This document shows, piece after piece, positions 8,136 to 17,005 of a stretch of 64,000 bases of DNA. The position numbers were made by a program, and so were the translations under genes. The notes beneath the pieces are model-generated. The model saw only the letters and a program-made list of their open reading frames with translations. It did not search any database and was not told where the DNA came from. Where the stretch lies: positions 444,616-508,615 of the forward strand of contig CANMCX010000003.1 in the NCBI GenBank assembly GCA_947496465.1, given 5' to 3'. How positions within the stretch are numbered: position 1 is the stretch's first letter; every line of letters begins with the position of its first letter. The stretch is from Marinifilum_A sediminis. Its GTDB lineage: Bacteria; Bacteroidota; Bacteroidia; Bacteroidales; Marinifilaceae.

Positions 8136-8867
8136 ATGAAACAATTACATTTAGCACTCTTACTAGTTTTTGCATTTGGATTTTCGAGTGTGAAACTTTC
8201 TGCACAAGATCATTTTTTGAAAGTAAAATTACTCTATGAGGACAATTTTGATTCTGTAACTCTAGCGAATTGGATTTTGGAGCTACAGGATGAAGCAAGT
8301 ATTGTTGAAGTGAAGAATGGTAAATTGGATATAAATGTTCCTAAGGGATCAACTATTTGGTTCAAACAAAAATTAAAAGGGAATATCCTGATTGAATATG
8401 ATGCAATAGTAATTGATCAGAACGGTCCTAACGATCGAGTAAGTGATTTGAATTGTTTTTGGATGGCTACGGATGCTCGAAATAGGAAAGACATATTTAA
8501 TTCTCCACGCAAGCCATCTGGTATGTTTCACGATTACGATACTTTGCAATTGTACTATGTTGGAATGGGAGGGCATAATAACACGAAAACCCGATTTCGA
8601 AGATACGATGGAAATGGTGGCAAGCCATTATTGCCTGAACATGATTTAATTGGGGATAAAGTATTGTTAGAAGCAAACAAATCTTATAAAATCAAGCTGA
8701 TTGCTATGGGGAATACAGTCCAATTTTTTAGAGATGATGAATTGATTTATGATTTTAAAGACGAGAATCCATATAAAAAAGGATGGTTTGGATTTAGAAC
8801 GATCAATAATCATATGAGTGTGGATAATTACAAAGTTTATCGAATCAAGAAACCTAAATCAAAATAA
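8136..8867 (+). CDS. secreted DUF6250-like (LamG/YesU-type) protein
   Basis: A 243-residue secreted protein (signal peptide MKQLHLALLLVFAFGFSSVKLSAQ). The mature part looks like the DUF6250 family, a jelly-roll fold. It opens with YEDNFDSVTLANWILELQ, continues through ILIEYDAIVIDQNGPNDRVSDLN and CFWMATDAR, then RFRRYDGNGG, and closes with GWFGFRTINNHMSVDNYKVY. No catalytic residues are known to me for this family. It opens the plus arm, 8 bp upstream of the PL6 gene, so it is almost certainly co-transcribed with it. It parallels the DUF1961 gene of the minus arm; both may bind or trim glycosaminoglycan chains. That role is inference. Confidence 0.7.
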   Translation: MKQLHLALLLVFAFGFSSVKLSAQDHFLKVKLLYEDNFDSVTLANWILELQDEASIVEVKNGKLDINVPKGSTIWFKQKLKGNILIEYDAIVIDQNGPNDRVSDLNCFWMATDARNRKDIFNSPRKPSGMFHDYDTLQLYYVGMGGHNNTKTRFRRYDGNGGKPLLPEHDLIGDKVLLEANKSYKIKLIAMGNTVQFFRDDELIYDFKDENPYKKGWFGFRTINNHMSVDNYKVYRIKKPKSK

Positions 8868-8875
8868 TAATACGA

Positions 8876-10318
8876 ATGAATTACTTTAAGAAAATCGTAC
8901 TAATCCTGTTTGTTTTTAGCTTAAGCACATCGCTTTTTGCAAAAAATAAAGCTGTGCTGGTGAAATCCGTAAAAGAATTGAAATCTGCCATTAAAAATGA
9001 ATCTAATTACATTCAATTGGCAGATGGAAACTATACTGATTTGCGAATAGCATTGAATTATTCAGGAACGGAAAAACAGAATGTCGTTATCGAAGCACAG
9101 AATCCTGGAAAGGTTGTCATTATTGGAAATTCACATATTGATGTAAATGGGGATTACATTCAATTAATAGGTTTTGATTTTGACAATGGGAAAAGACAAA
9201 AAAGCGAAGCTCTAATAATGATTGAAGGAAAAAACAATCGTGTAAGCGAAACTCGATTTCGAAATTACAATACAGTAGGCGGTGTTTGGATTCAGTTGAA
9301 TGGTCAATATAACAGGGTAGATCATTGTTGGTTCGAAGGAAAAACATCAGGAGCTAGCTATGTTAATGTTGATGTGCCTAAAAAGGGTGGAAACCATCAT
9401 TTAGTAGATCACAACTTTTTTGCAAGACCGCCATTAAAAAGAAATGGAGGGTCAGCTTTGAGAATTGGTCATGGCTCTATGGCGACACGTTTTTGTTATA
9501 CTGTTGTTGAATTTAACTTGTTTGATGATTGCAGTGGGGAAAGTGAAATAATGAGTTCAAAGAGCTGTGGAAACATGTTTCGCTACAATACTTTTTTTAA
9601 TTGTAAAGGAGGATTAAGTTTCCGTCAGGGAGAACAAGGGATAATTGAGAGTAATTATTTCATTTCGAACAAAGGAGAAAATAACCGATGTTCGGGAGTG
9701 GGAGTAAAAAATAGACAAAACCTTGTTTTGAATAACTATTTCTATGGATTGTCTCCTAAGAAAGGATCTGTTATTGGTTTTGGTGCGGGTTCTCCTCCAG
9801 ACCCAAAGAGAGTTGCTCAAGGGATTATTGCCATACATTTTCCTAAAACTGCTGAGAATGTAATAGCTCACAACCTTTTGGTACGCAATCAGGGAAAACT
9901 ATTTGATATGGTTTCTGATTTGGGACATAGAAATAAAATTTTTCCATCTGATAGCATGTACTTTTTTAACAATCAGATGGTCGGTTCCATTCCATTTATA
10001 AAGTTGCATTCAGAACCGCAGCATATGGTTTGGGATAACAATTACTATCAGGGAAAAACAGGAATTGAAAAGAATGTTGGTTTGATGGAATCTAAATTTA
10101 AATTAGAGAAAAGAGCTAACTATGTTTTTGTTCCTAAAAAATCAGGTAAAGCAAGCAAAGCTTGGATGGATTATTTACCAAAGCAAATGATTGATAGAAT
10201 TGAATTTGCTGGCGTAAAAGAAAATCTTCCTGCAGGTGTTTATTTTGCTCCAGAGGGTGAACGTGGAGGTTTGCAGAAAGTTTTAACTAAAAAAGATGTA
10301 GGTCCAAGCTGGAAGTAA
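8876..10318 (+). CDS. polysaccharide lyase family 6 (chondroitinase-B / alginate-lyase fold)
   Basis: A 480-residue right-handed beta-helix lyase with a signal peptide (MNYFKKIVLILFVFSLSTSLFA). The conserved PL6 core is visible: GGSALRIGHG, then the Ca-binding region ESEIM (Glu222/Glu224), catalytic-type Lys229 in SSKSC and Arg250 in SFRQGE. The 21-residue Lys-Arg spacing equals that of Pedobacter chondroitinase B (Lys250/Arg271). The residue after the Arg is Gln, whereas RHG is common in the family. PL6 members cleave dermatan sulfate or alginate. With two chondroitinase-type PL8 enzymes, GH88 and sulfatases around it and no PL7/PL17, dermatan sulfate is the better guess. It sits 8 bp after the DUF6250 gene and 23 bp before the Hep II/III-like gene. 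Confidence 0.9.
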   Translation: MNYFKKIVLILFVFSLSTSLFAKNKAVLVKSVKELKSAIKNESNYIQLADGNYTDLRIALNYSGTEKQNVVIEAQNPGKVVIIGNSHIDVNGDYIQLIGFDFDNGKRQKSEALIMIEGKNNRVSETRFRNYNTVGGVWIQLNGQYNRVDHCWFEGKTSGASYVNVDVPKKGGNHHLVDHNFFARPPLKRNGGSALRIGHGSMATRFCYTVVEFNLFDDCSGESEIMSSKSCGNMFRYNTFFNCKGGLSFRQGEQGIIESNYFISNKGENNRCSGVGVKNRQNLVLNNYFYGLSPKKGSVIGFGAGSPPDPKRVAQGIIAIHFPKTAENVIAHNLLVRNQGKLFDMVSDLGHRNKIFPSDSMYFFNNQMVGSIPFIKLHSEPQHMVWDNNYYQGKTGIEKNVGLMESKFKLEKRANYVFVPKKSGKASKAWMDYLPKQMIDRIEFAGVKENLPAGVYFAPEGERGGLQKVLTKKDVGPSWK

Positions 10319-10341
10319 GGATTTTCAATATAAAAAAATTA

Positions 10342-12732
10342 ATGATGCGAGTAAAATATACAATTCTAATAGTCCTAATTCTGTCATTTTCAGTTGTTGT
10401 AAATGCATGTAAGAAAAAGAATGAAACGCAGGTTCACCCACGTTTGTTTTTTCAAGCTAATGAATTGGAAACATTTAAGAACTATAAAAATACCACACAC
10501 AAACAGGAGTGGGCAAGTTTATTAAGTATTTGTGAGAATCTGAAAAAGCAGGATGTCTTTTTAAAGCCAAAACCAAAAATGGTATTTGCTTTTCCTGAGA
10601 AGTTGGCTGCTGTAGCCTTGGTTCAGTTGTTGGATCCTAATCAGCCATATCAGGAAACTTTTAAGAAGCATTTTTGGACTATTTTAAATTGGAAAGAATG
10701 GGATAGCTGGATTGAAGGGAAAAGTAAAGGTCCTGGAGGAGATTTAGGAATTGCTCAGGCATTAATTGCCTTGTCGGCTTGTTACGATTGGCAATATCAG
10801 AATTTTTCTGACGAAGAGCGTAAATTAATAAATGATAAATTAATTCGAATTTCTCATCATTTTTATAAGGATTACAGTCGATATCATACGAAGAGTTTTG
10901 CCATTATGAATTGCAATCATGGTACAAATGTATATGCAGCATTGAGTGCCATTTTGTATGGTATTGATGGAATTCCATCAGAATATAAAAAAGAATGGAC
11001 TGAGAGTTTAGAGCACAAATATGAAACATTGACCAGTCAGATGAACTCTAACATGAGTGATGGTTTTTCAGATGAGGGTGCTACTTATCTCATGTTTCAA
11101 TTAAAGACTTATGTACAGTGGATGGAGATTAGAAGAAATGCATTGGAAAAAGGATATGGAAAGCCTTATGAAGATTTGCAATGGTTTCAAAATGCTTCAG
11201 CTTACTGTTTGTACTCTATTCTGCCGGGAGGAGATGATAATTTTGGTGGTTTGGCACGATATGCTGATGCCAATCCAAGATTTTGGGGAAACCCTTATTC
11301 TGTATTTCCGGCTTTGGCTAAAAATCTAAAGGATCCGATTGCACAATGGTTGTCAAATGATTTGGATTTGCAGGAAGTTGAATTGTGGAGAGCAGAGAAA
11401 AAGAACCAAAAGGATCAAAATCAGAAATCTAATTTTGATGTTTGGAGATACATTTGGAAAGATGGAACTGTTCCAACGGTAGATTTGAATACCATACCTA
11501 ATTGGCGCTTTTTTGAAGATGCGGGCATGTATGTTTGGCGTTCTTCCTGGGAGAATAATGCAAGTTATTTTACCATTAAATCGGGGATGCATTATCAAGG
11601 ACACGGACAGCCAGATGATGGGCAGTTCATGATTCACCGAGCCGGAGTTCCTTACATTATTGATATGGGATATTCAGTTCCAAAGTACACCAACGAGCAC
11701 AATGTTCTTTTGGTAAATGGAAAGGGACAAGTTGGCGATGGAGATGTGTGGTGTGATTTTGGAGAGTATCCTGCTAATAAAAACATTTGGGGGAAGACAG
11801 ATATTATCCTTAGTACTGGAAATCAGGATGGAGTTGATTACTTTAATTTGATTAGCGATCCTACAAACATGTATCCATCAAAGGAATTGGAGTTTTGGCA
11901 TCGTGAAGTAATCGGTTTCAATGGTGTATTTTTGATGAGAGACGAAATGAAAGCCAATACTGATGTTGATTTTGAATTGCTTTTACATTCATATACGAGC
12001 AGAAAAGGAAAGAAGGATGCTTATGTGTACGAGAAGGATAGAGATGTAAATCCATTTAATGCCATCGGAGAAAATGAGTGGAAGATTGACCCTCGAAAAG
12101 GGAAAGCACCACTGCTTATAGTGAAGGATCTTTCGAATCAGACTTGGAATCAGAAAGTAGATGAAGCCTGGTTTTACGATAACTATTTAAGAAAGAAAAA
12201 TGGAGTAGGACATGTTCAGTTGGGAAATGTACTGAAGAGAAAACAACACGCTTCCTCTGCAAGTTCGTTGTTGTTTTTTGGTTTTGAAGATCAATTGGAT
12301 GGTAAACAAGTGAAATCTCTAAAAAATGGAGATGGAATGGCTATCTACAAAAATGAGAAACTAAATACTGAGATTTCGTGGTCGGAAAAAGCCAAGACAA
12401 AACAATTGAGATTTAAAGGAGAAATGGCTGGTCTTGCCTTTGTAAATAAAAAGATACAGGCTTGGTTTGGTCGTGATGTTCGTGTGATTGGCAATGGAAA
12501 AGAAGATTTATTCCTTGCTGAGAATCCAATTTCTGTATTTACAAATAGTAGTAAAAATGAGATGACAATTCATGTGAATAGCTCAAAGGAAACATCTATT
12601 CAGATAAAATTGAATGATGCTCCAAATGAAGTTGAACTAAACGGAGAACCTATAGAATATACTTATAAAAAGAACTGGTTAAGTGTGAATTTACCTAAGG
12701 GAGAATCTCAAATATTGAAGTTGAATTTGTAA
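10342..12732 (+). CDS. heparinase II/III-like polysaccharide lyase (lipoprotein)
   Basis: A 796-residue lipoprotein (lipobox VNAC, Cys23). It begins HPRLFFQANELETFKNY, the typical opening of the alpha/alpha-toroid half of heparinase II/III-type lyases. The toroid carries a MNCNHGTNVYAAL motif that supplies the Asn/His substrate clamp. The C-terminal beta-sandwich half contains GHGQPDDGQFMIHRAGVPYIIDMGY. In heparinase II the corresponding stretch is HxHxDxGxF; here the second His position is Gln. I cannot assign the CAZy number: families 15, 17, 21, 33 and 35 share this fold. With its neighbours, a glycosaminoglycan substrate is likely. Residues about 380-400 form a Lys/Gln-rich linker. The gene is followed by a terminator-like hairpin before PL8. 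Confidence 0.8.
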   Translation: MMRVKYTILIVLILSFSVVVNACKKKNETQVHPRLFFQANELETFKNYKNTTHKQEWASLLSICENLKKQDVFLKPKPKMVFAFPEKLAAVALVQLLDPNQPYQETFKKHFWTILNWKEWDSWIEGKSKGPGGDLGIAQALIALSACYDWQYQNFSDEERKLINDKLIRISHHFYKDYSRYHTKSFAIMNCNHGTNVYAALSAILYGIDGIPSEYKKEWTESLEHKYETLTSQMNSNMSDGFSDEGATYLMFQLKTYVQWMEIRRNALEKGYGKPYEDLQWFQNASAYCLYSILPGGDDNFGGLARYADANPRFWGNPYSVFPALAKNLKDPIAQWLSNDLDLQEVELWRAEKKNQKDQNQKSNFDVWRYIWKDGTVPTVDLNTIPNWRFFEDAGMYVWRSSWENNASYFTIKSGMHYQGHGQPDDGQFMIHRAGVPYIIDMGYSVPKYTNEHNVLLVNGKGQVGDGDVWCDFGEYPANKNIWGKTDIILSTGNQDGVDYFNLISDPTNMYPSKELEFWHREVIGFNGVFLMRDEMKANTDVDFELLLHSYTSRKGKKDAYVYEKDRDVNPFNAIGENEWKIDPRKGKAPLLIVKDLSNQTWNQKVDEAWFYDNYLRKKNGVGHVQLGNVLKRKQHASSASSLLFFGFEDQLDGKQVKSLKNGDGMAIYKNEKLNTEISWSEKAKTKQLRFKGEMAGLAFVNKKIQAWFGRDVRVIGNGKEDLFLAENPISVFTNSSKNEMTIHVNSSKETSIQIKLNDAPNEVELNGEPIEYTYKKNWLSVNLPKGESQILKLNL

Positions 12733-12738
12733 TTGATT

Positions 12739-12768
12739 AGGAGATTTTCTGTTGAGAATCTCCTTTTT
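12739..12768 (+). terminator. terminator-like hairpin between Hep II/III and PL8 genes
   Basis: 8-bp arms (12739-12746 and 12757-12764) with a 10-nt loop, followed by TTTTAATTTT. It lies 6 nt after the stop and 20 nt before the PL8 ATG. It may give partial termination and so lower expression of PL8 and DUF4861. Confidence 0.6.
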
Positions 12769-12786
12769 AATTTTAAGATAAAATCT

Positions 12787-15699
12787 ATGAAAAGAATAAT
12801 ACTTTGTTCCTTACTTGTATTTGCTTTAAGTGTTGTGAGTTATGCTCAATATTTTGATTTGGAAAATCAAGTACCAGGCAATTGGAGTACCTCAAAGGAA
12901 TCTAAACTTTCCGTTAGCGGAACTCATTATAAAAAAGGAAAGCAATCCATTCGTTGGGATTGGAAGAACAATAGTGAATTAAAAATTGACAATCCAATAG
13001 GAATCAATATTGCTCAAGAAATAAAAAACGGAGGTTTGAGATTGTGGATATACAATGAGCATCCTATTGATCAGAAAATTGTATTTGAATTGGGATGTGG
13101 TGATGAATCTGCTTATCAATTCGAATATGGAATCAATTTTAAAGGGTGGCGTGCCTGTTGGATTCGCTTTGCAGATATGACTGGTAATAGAATGGAGGAT
13201 TTGAATTTTATGAAAGTGTATGCTCCTAAAAATGTAAAAAGCGGTAGCTTATTTTTCGATAGAATGATATTTCCATCGGAACCTTTGGAGAGAAGAATGA
13301 CTCCTGATGCTCAATTGCCATACATTAATCCTCGAGCAAAAAATAATCATTGGACAGCCTTGTGGCACTGGTATAGCTCTTATCAACACGATCTGCCATT
13401 GCCAATTTCTATTCAAACAGAGGAGAAAGAGGCAATGCTATTAATTCATGATAGAATTATTGCTAAGTATCAGGGAAAGAAACCAGGAAAAAAGGAAATT
13501 GAAAAGATAAATAAGTCCTTTAAGAAGTTTGATATTGAAAGGAGTAAGGGACAAATTACAGGTAAACCTTTTGTGAGTAAAGATGAATATGATGCAAAGG
13601 CTGGTGAGGTTAAAATGGATCATATTGGACCAGTTTTGCTAAAATTGGCACAGTGTTATTTTCATACTAAGAATGCCGATATAAAAGAAAAGTTTATTGA
13701 TCTTTTGGATTACACAATGGATCAAGGTCTGGCTTTAGGAAGTGGATTTGGAACCAACCATCATTACGGATATCAATTTAGAGAGTATCCTCCTGCCATC
13801 TATCTAATGAAAGAAGAGTTAAAGAAAGCTGGGAAACTTAAGATGGTGTCTGATATGCTAAATTATTGGACTGGAGTGCAGGAATACAGAGAAAAAGCGA
13901 TAGTTGGTGAACTTCAGGGAGTTGTTGATTCCTGGAATACATCGGTAGTTCCACGTTTGGTAGCTATTATGACAATGGATGATTCTCCTGAAAAAATCAG
14001 GGAGCTTCGAGCTATAAAAAGATGGATGGATATTTCCTTAAAAATTGTTCCTGGCACAATGGGAGGAATCAAAGCTGATGGAACAGGATTTCATCATGGT
14101 GGTTTTTATCCTGCATATTGTAAGGGAGGATATTCGGGTATCGGTGAGTTTTTGAGTTTGGTAAATGATACTCCTTTTGCTTTGTCTGATGAAGCTCGTT
14201 TGAATTTTGGAAATGCTCTTTTGTGCATGAGAAATTATTCCAATCAATTGGATTGGGGATTTGGAATTTGTGGTCGTCATCCTCTAAGTGGATCTATGAG
14301 TAAAGGAGTATTAGATGCATTTGCTCATTTAGCCAATTCAGGAAAACCATTTACCGACGAAAAGATTTGGAAAGAAATGGCTGAAGCATTTTTACGTTTG
14401 GAGATTAAGAATAATCCTTTAAAAAAGAAGTTTGTAAAACTGGGAATCGAAGCTGAAGCTTCTCCCGAAGGGAATTACACATATAATTACGGAGCTTTGG
14501 GTATTCATCGCCGTGGCAATTGGACAGTGAGTGTAAAAGGTTACAACAAGAATGTTTGGGGTTCTGAAATTTATGTGAAAGACAATCGCTATGGCAGATA
14601 TCAGTCTTATGGAACAGTTCAGGTGATTGGTAACAAGAACAGTTTAACTTCTGATGGTAGTGGTTTTGTTCAGGAAGGTTGGGATTGGAACAGATATCCG
14701 GGAGCAACTAGCATTCACCTTCCTTTACAAAAATTAGATAGTCCGGAAAAGAGAACTTTGATGGAAAAATCGAAAGAGGGATTTGCGGGCGCATCTAATT
14801 TGTTGGGTGAAAATGGAATTTTTGGAATAAAATTGAGAGAAAAAAATCGAACGAATTTCACCGGAGATCATCAGGCAAATAAATCGGTTTTCTGTTTTGG
14901 AGATAAAATCATTTGCTTGGGAAGTAATATTTCCAATTCAAACAAAGAATATCCTACCGAAACAACCATGTTTCAGGGGTTTTTGAATAATCAGGCAGAT
15001 CCTGTTTTTGTTGATGGTGAGTCGAACGTGGACTTTCCATTTGATCAATCTTTATCAGATAAAAAAAATCATTCTTTGATGGATGCCTATGGCAATGGAT
15101 ATTGGATAAGAAAAGGAAGTAATATTAAGATTGTCAGGCAATATCAGGAATCATGTCACAATAAAACCCGAAAAAAGACGAAAGGTGATTTTGCTTCAGC
15201 CTGGATTAATCATGGTGTAGCTCCAAGGAATCAGTCTTACGAATATGTTTTGTTGCCATCGATTACTCAAGATGATTTAGCCAGTTTTTCTAATGGAATG
15301 AATACGAAGAGTGCGGCATATAAAATTTTGGCACAGGATAGTATCAATCACATTGTTTGGGATAGGGAGAGCAATACAACAGGCTTTGTTTTCTTTGAGA
15401 AAAAAAAGCAAGTTAATCATCAACTTGTTAGACGAGTTAGCTCTTCCTCATTGTTAATGATTAAGGAGAATGGTGATGAATTGATTTTAAGTATATGTGA
15501 TCCTGATTTGCACTTGGAAGAATCGGCTTATACCACTCGTAAAGAAAGCCAGATAATTAGTATTCAAGTCGAATTAAATGGAATCTGGGAATTGGATGAG
15601 GAAGAATCTAATGTGGAAATGGAACGTGCGTCTGATAATACACAACTTACATTTCATTTAAAAGATGGACAACCATTGGAAATTAAACTGAAAAAATAG
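12787..15699 (+). CDS. chondroitinase-ABC-like polysaccharide lyase, family PL8 (second copy)
   Basis: A 970-residue secreted lyase. The ATG at 12787 begins a signal peptide (MKRIILCSLLVFALSVVSYAQ); an upstream in-frame ATG would place the terminator-like hairpin inside the gene. The catalytic set matches chondroitinase ABC I: His437 and Tyr444 in HHGGFYPAY, Arg497 in CGRHP and Glu725 in TETTMFQ, with the signature YGRYQSYGTVQ ... GWDWNRYPGATSIHLP. It is clearly related to the minus-arm PL8 but diverged along its whole length, so the two probably differ in preferred sulfation or in endo/exo mode rather than being a recent copy. The DUF4861 gene starts 2 bp after its stop codon, so translational coupling is likely. 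Confidence 0.93.
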   Translation: MKRIILCSLLVFALSVVSYAQYFDLENQVPGNWSTSKESKLSVSGTHYKKGKQSIRWDWKNNSELKIDNPIGINIAQEIKNGGLRLWIYNEHPIDQKIVFELGCGDESAYQFEYGINFKGWRACWIRFADMTGNRMEDLNFMKVYAPKNVKSGSLFFDRMIFPSEPLERRMTPDAQLPYINPRAKNNHWTALWHWYSSYQHDLPLPISIQTEEKEAMLLIHDRIIAKYQGKKPGKKEIEKINKSFKKFDIERSKGQITGKPFVSKDEYDAKAGEVKMDHIGPVLLKLAQCYFHTKNADIKEKFIDLLDYTMDQGLALGSGFGTNHHYGYQFREYPPAIYLMKEELKKAGKLKMVSDMLNYWTGVQEYREKAIVGELQGVVDSWNTSVVPRLVAIMTMDDSPEKIRELRAIKRWMDISLKIVPGTMGGIKADGTGFHHGGFYPAYCKGGYSGIGEFLSLVNDTPFALSDEARLNFGNALLCMRNYSNQLDWGFGICGRHPLSGSMSKGVLDAFAHLANSGKPFTDEKIWKEMAEAFLRLEIKNNPLKKKFVKLGIEAEASPEGNYTYNYGALGIHRRGNWTVSVKGYNKNVWGSEIYVKDNRYGRYQSYGTVQVIGNKNSLTSDGSGFVQEGWDWNRYPGATSIHLPLQKLDSPEKRTLMEKSKEGFAGASNLLGENGIFGIKLREKNRTNFTGDHQANKSVFCFGDKIICLGSNISNSNKEYPTETTMFQGFLNNQADPVFVDGESNVDFPFDQSLSDKKNHSLMDAYGNGYWIRKGSNIKIVRQYQESCHNKTRKKTKGDFASAWINHGVAPRNQSYEYVLLPSITQDDLASFSNGMNTKSAAYKILAQDSINHIVWDRESNTTGFVFFEKKKQVNHQLVRRVSSSSLLMIKENGDELILSICDPDLHLEESAYTTRKESQIISIQVELNGIWELDEEESNVEMERASDNTQLTFHLKDGQPLEIKLKK

Positions 15700-15701
15700 A
15701 A

Positions 15702-16943
15702 ATGAAAAACTATCCATTATATATTTTACTGATTCTTCTGATTACTAGTGCATGTGCTAGTAATCAGAAGAATCAGATTTTCAAGCAAGGAGAAGTTATA
15801 GCCAATCAAACCATTAATCTGCATAATCTTTTAAATAAGGATAGAGTGTTGGTGCCTGTAGAAATCAATTTATCAGATCTAAAAGAGGATATGCAACTGG
15901 ATGCTAATACCAGCCTGTTGGTAAGCCAGAATAATACAATCATTTCTTCTCAATTGGATGATTTAGATAATGATGGCAAAGCTGATCAGTTGGTTTGTCA
16001 AGTACGAATAGGTGCGAATTCGGATTCGGAACTTACCATTTTTAGAATTGGTAAAAGTGTTGCTGAAAAGTTCCAATTTAAGAAAGGAACTCATGCTCAG
16101 TTGGGTTTTAAAAATGGGAAGAATCCATTTATTATTAAGGACAGTATTTTCAGTGAAAAAGGAGATTTGTATAAGGAAACGATGCATCATGGTCCGGCGC
16201 TGGAATCAGATCAAATGGCTTACCGAATGTATTTCGATGATCGTTCTAGTATTGATATTTATGGGAAAATTCATTCTCGTCTGGAATTAGATACAACCAA
16301 GTGGTATTCTAATGATGGATTTATTGCTAATGAGTATGGTGGAGATATCTTGTTTGTTAGCAATACTATAGGAGTTGGATCTTTGCGAACTTGGAATGGA
16401 AAAGAAGCTCAGATCATTAAAACAACCAAAGGGCGATATGCCGTGGTCAGATCAAGTGGTCCGGTTCGCTCGGTAATCGATATGTGCGCAAAAGGTGTAA
16501 ATGGAGAGAATGAACTACTTTCTAGAATGATTATTTATGCAGGACACAGAGAGATGATTTACAGATCGTTCATAAATGGAGAAATGGACATAGACTTTTG
16601 TACAGGAGTTCGAAAAATGGATGGAGCAGAGCTTAAAATCAATAAAAAGGCAGGATACATATCTTTGTGGGGAACAGATTTTCCCAGAATTGATCATGAA
16701 AAATACCCAAAGGTTACAGTTGGTTTAGGTGTTTTGGTTCCAAAACAATATCAGACGGATTTATTAGCAGAGGATGAATTCAATCACCTGATTGGAGTAA
16801 CACCAAGAGATAATTTTATGGAATACCATGTGGTGGCAGCCTGGAATCAACAAAAAAATGGAATAGCATCAGCCGATGAAATGGAGTTGTTTTTAAGAGA
16901 TTTATCTTTAGATGTAAATCATCCAATTGCAATAGAATATTAA
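15702..16943 (+). CDS. DUF4861-family lipoprotein
   Basis: A 413-residue lipoprotein (lipobox ITSAC, Cys18). It looks like the DUF4861 family, common in polysaccharide-degradation loci and, to my knowledge, without an established reaction. Visible segments are RVLVPVEINL and DLDNDGKADQLVCQV (an Asp-rich possible Ca site) in the N-terminal third, then KETMHHGPALESDQMAYRMYFDDRSSIDIYGK, TWNGKEAQIIKTTKGRYAVVRSSGPVRSVID, and TVGLGVLVPK near the C-terminus. It closes the plus arm, starting 2 bp after PL8. A 20-bp perfect inverted repeat lies inside its signal-peptide codons (15729-15776). A carbohydrate-active or accessory role is inferred from context only. Confidence 0.75.
   Translation: MKNYPLYILLILLITSACASNQKNQIFKQGEVIANQTINLHNLLNKDRVLVPVEINLSDLKEDMQLDANTSLLVSQNNTIISSQLDDLDNDGKADQLVCQVRIGANSDSELTIFRIGKSVAEKFQFKKGTHAQLGFKNGKNPFIIKDSIFSEKGDLYKETMHHGPALESDQMAYRMYFDDRSSIDIYGKIHSRLELDTTKWYSNDGFIANEYGGDILFVSNTIGVGSLRTWNGKEAQIIKTTKGRYAVVRSSGPVRSVIDMCAKGVNGENELLSRMIIYAGHREMIYRSFINGEMDIDFCTGVRKMDGAELKINKKAGYISLWGTDFPRIDHEKYPKVTVGLGVLVPKQYQTDLLAEDEFNHLIGVTPRDNFMEYHVVAAWNQQKNGIASADEMELFLRDLSLDVNHPIAIEY
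15729..15776 (+). repeat. 20-bp perfect inverted repeat inside the DUF4861 signal-peptide codons
   Basis: The arms 15729-15748 and 15757-15776 are perfectly complementary with an 8-nt loop (TGCATGTG). The stem starts 27 nt after the ATG. It spans the lipobox codons. Such a stable hairpin at the start of a coding region could block initiation unless ribosomes arrive from the coupled PL8 gene. Confidence 0.85.
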
Positions 16944-16947
16944 TGAA

Positions 16948-16982
16948 AAAAGACCTGATTTATATTTTAAATCAGGTCTTTT
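16948..16982. terminator. bidirectional terminator between the plus arm and the convergent sulfatase
   Basis: Perfect 15-bp arms (16948-16962 and 16968-16982) with a 5-nt loop. The A-rich 5' end and T-rich 3' end allow use on both strands. It closes the DUF4861 gene and faces the minus-strand sulfatase that ends at 17006. Confidence 0.85.
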
Positions 16983-17005
16983 GGTTTTGTCTTATTTTTG
17001 GTGTA

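Noticed and set aside
8876..10318. Reading the PL6 enzyme as an alginate lyase
   Set aside because: The fold allows it, but no PL7, PL17 or alginate-monomer genes are present, while chondroitin-type enzymes surround it. Not excluded, only less likely.
12733..12786. Upstream extension of the second PL8 gene to an earlier in-frame ATG
   Set aside because: It would translate a terminator-like hairpin and place the signal peptide 18 residues inside the protein.
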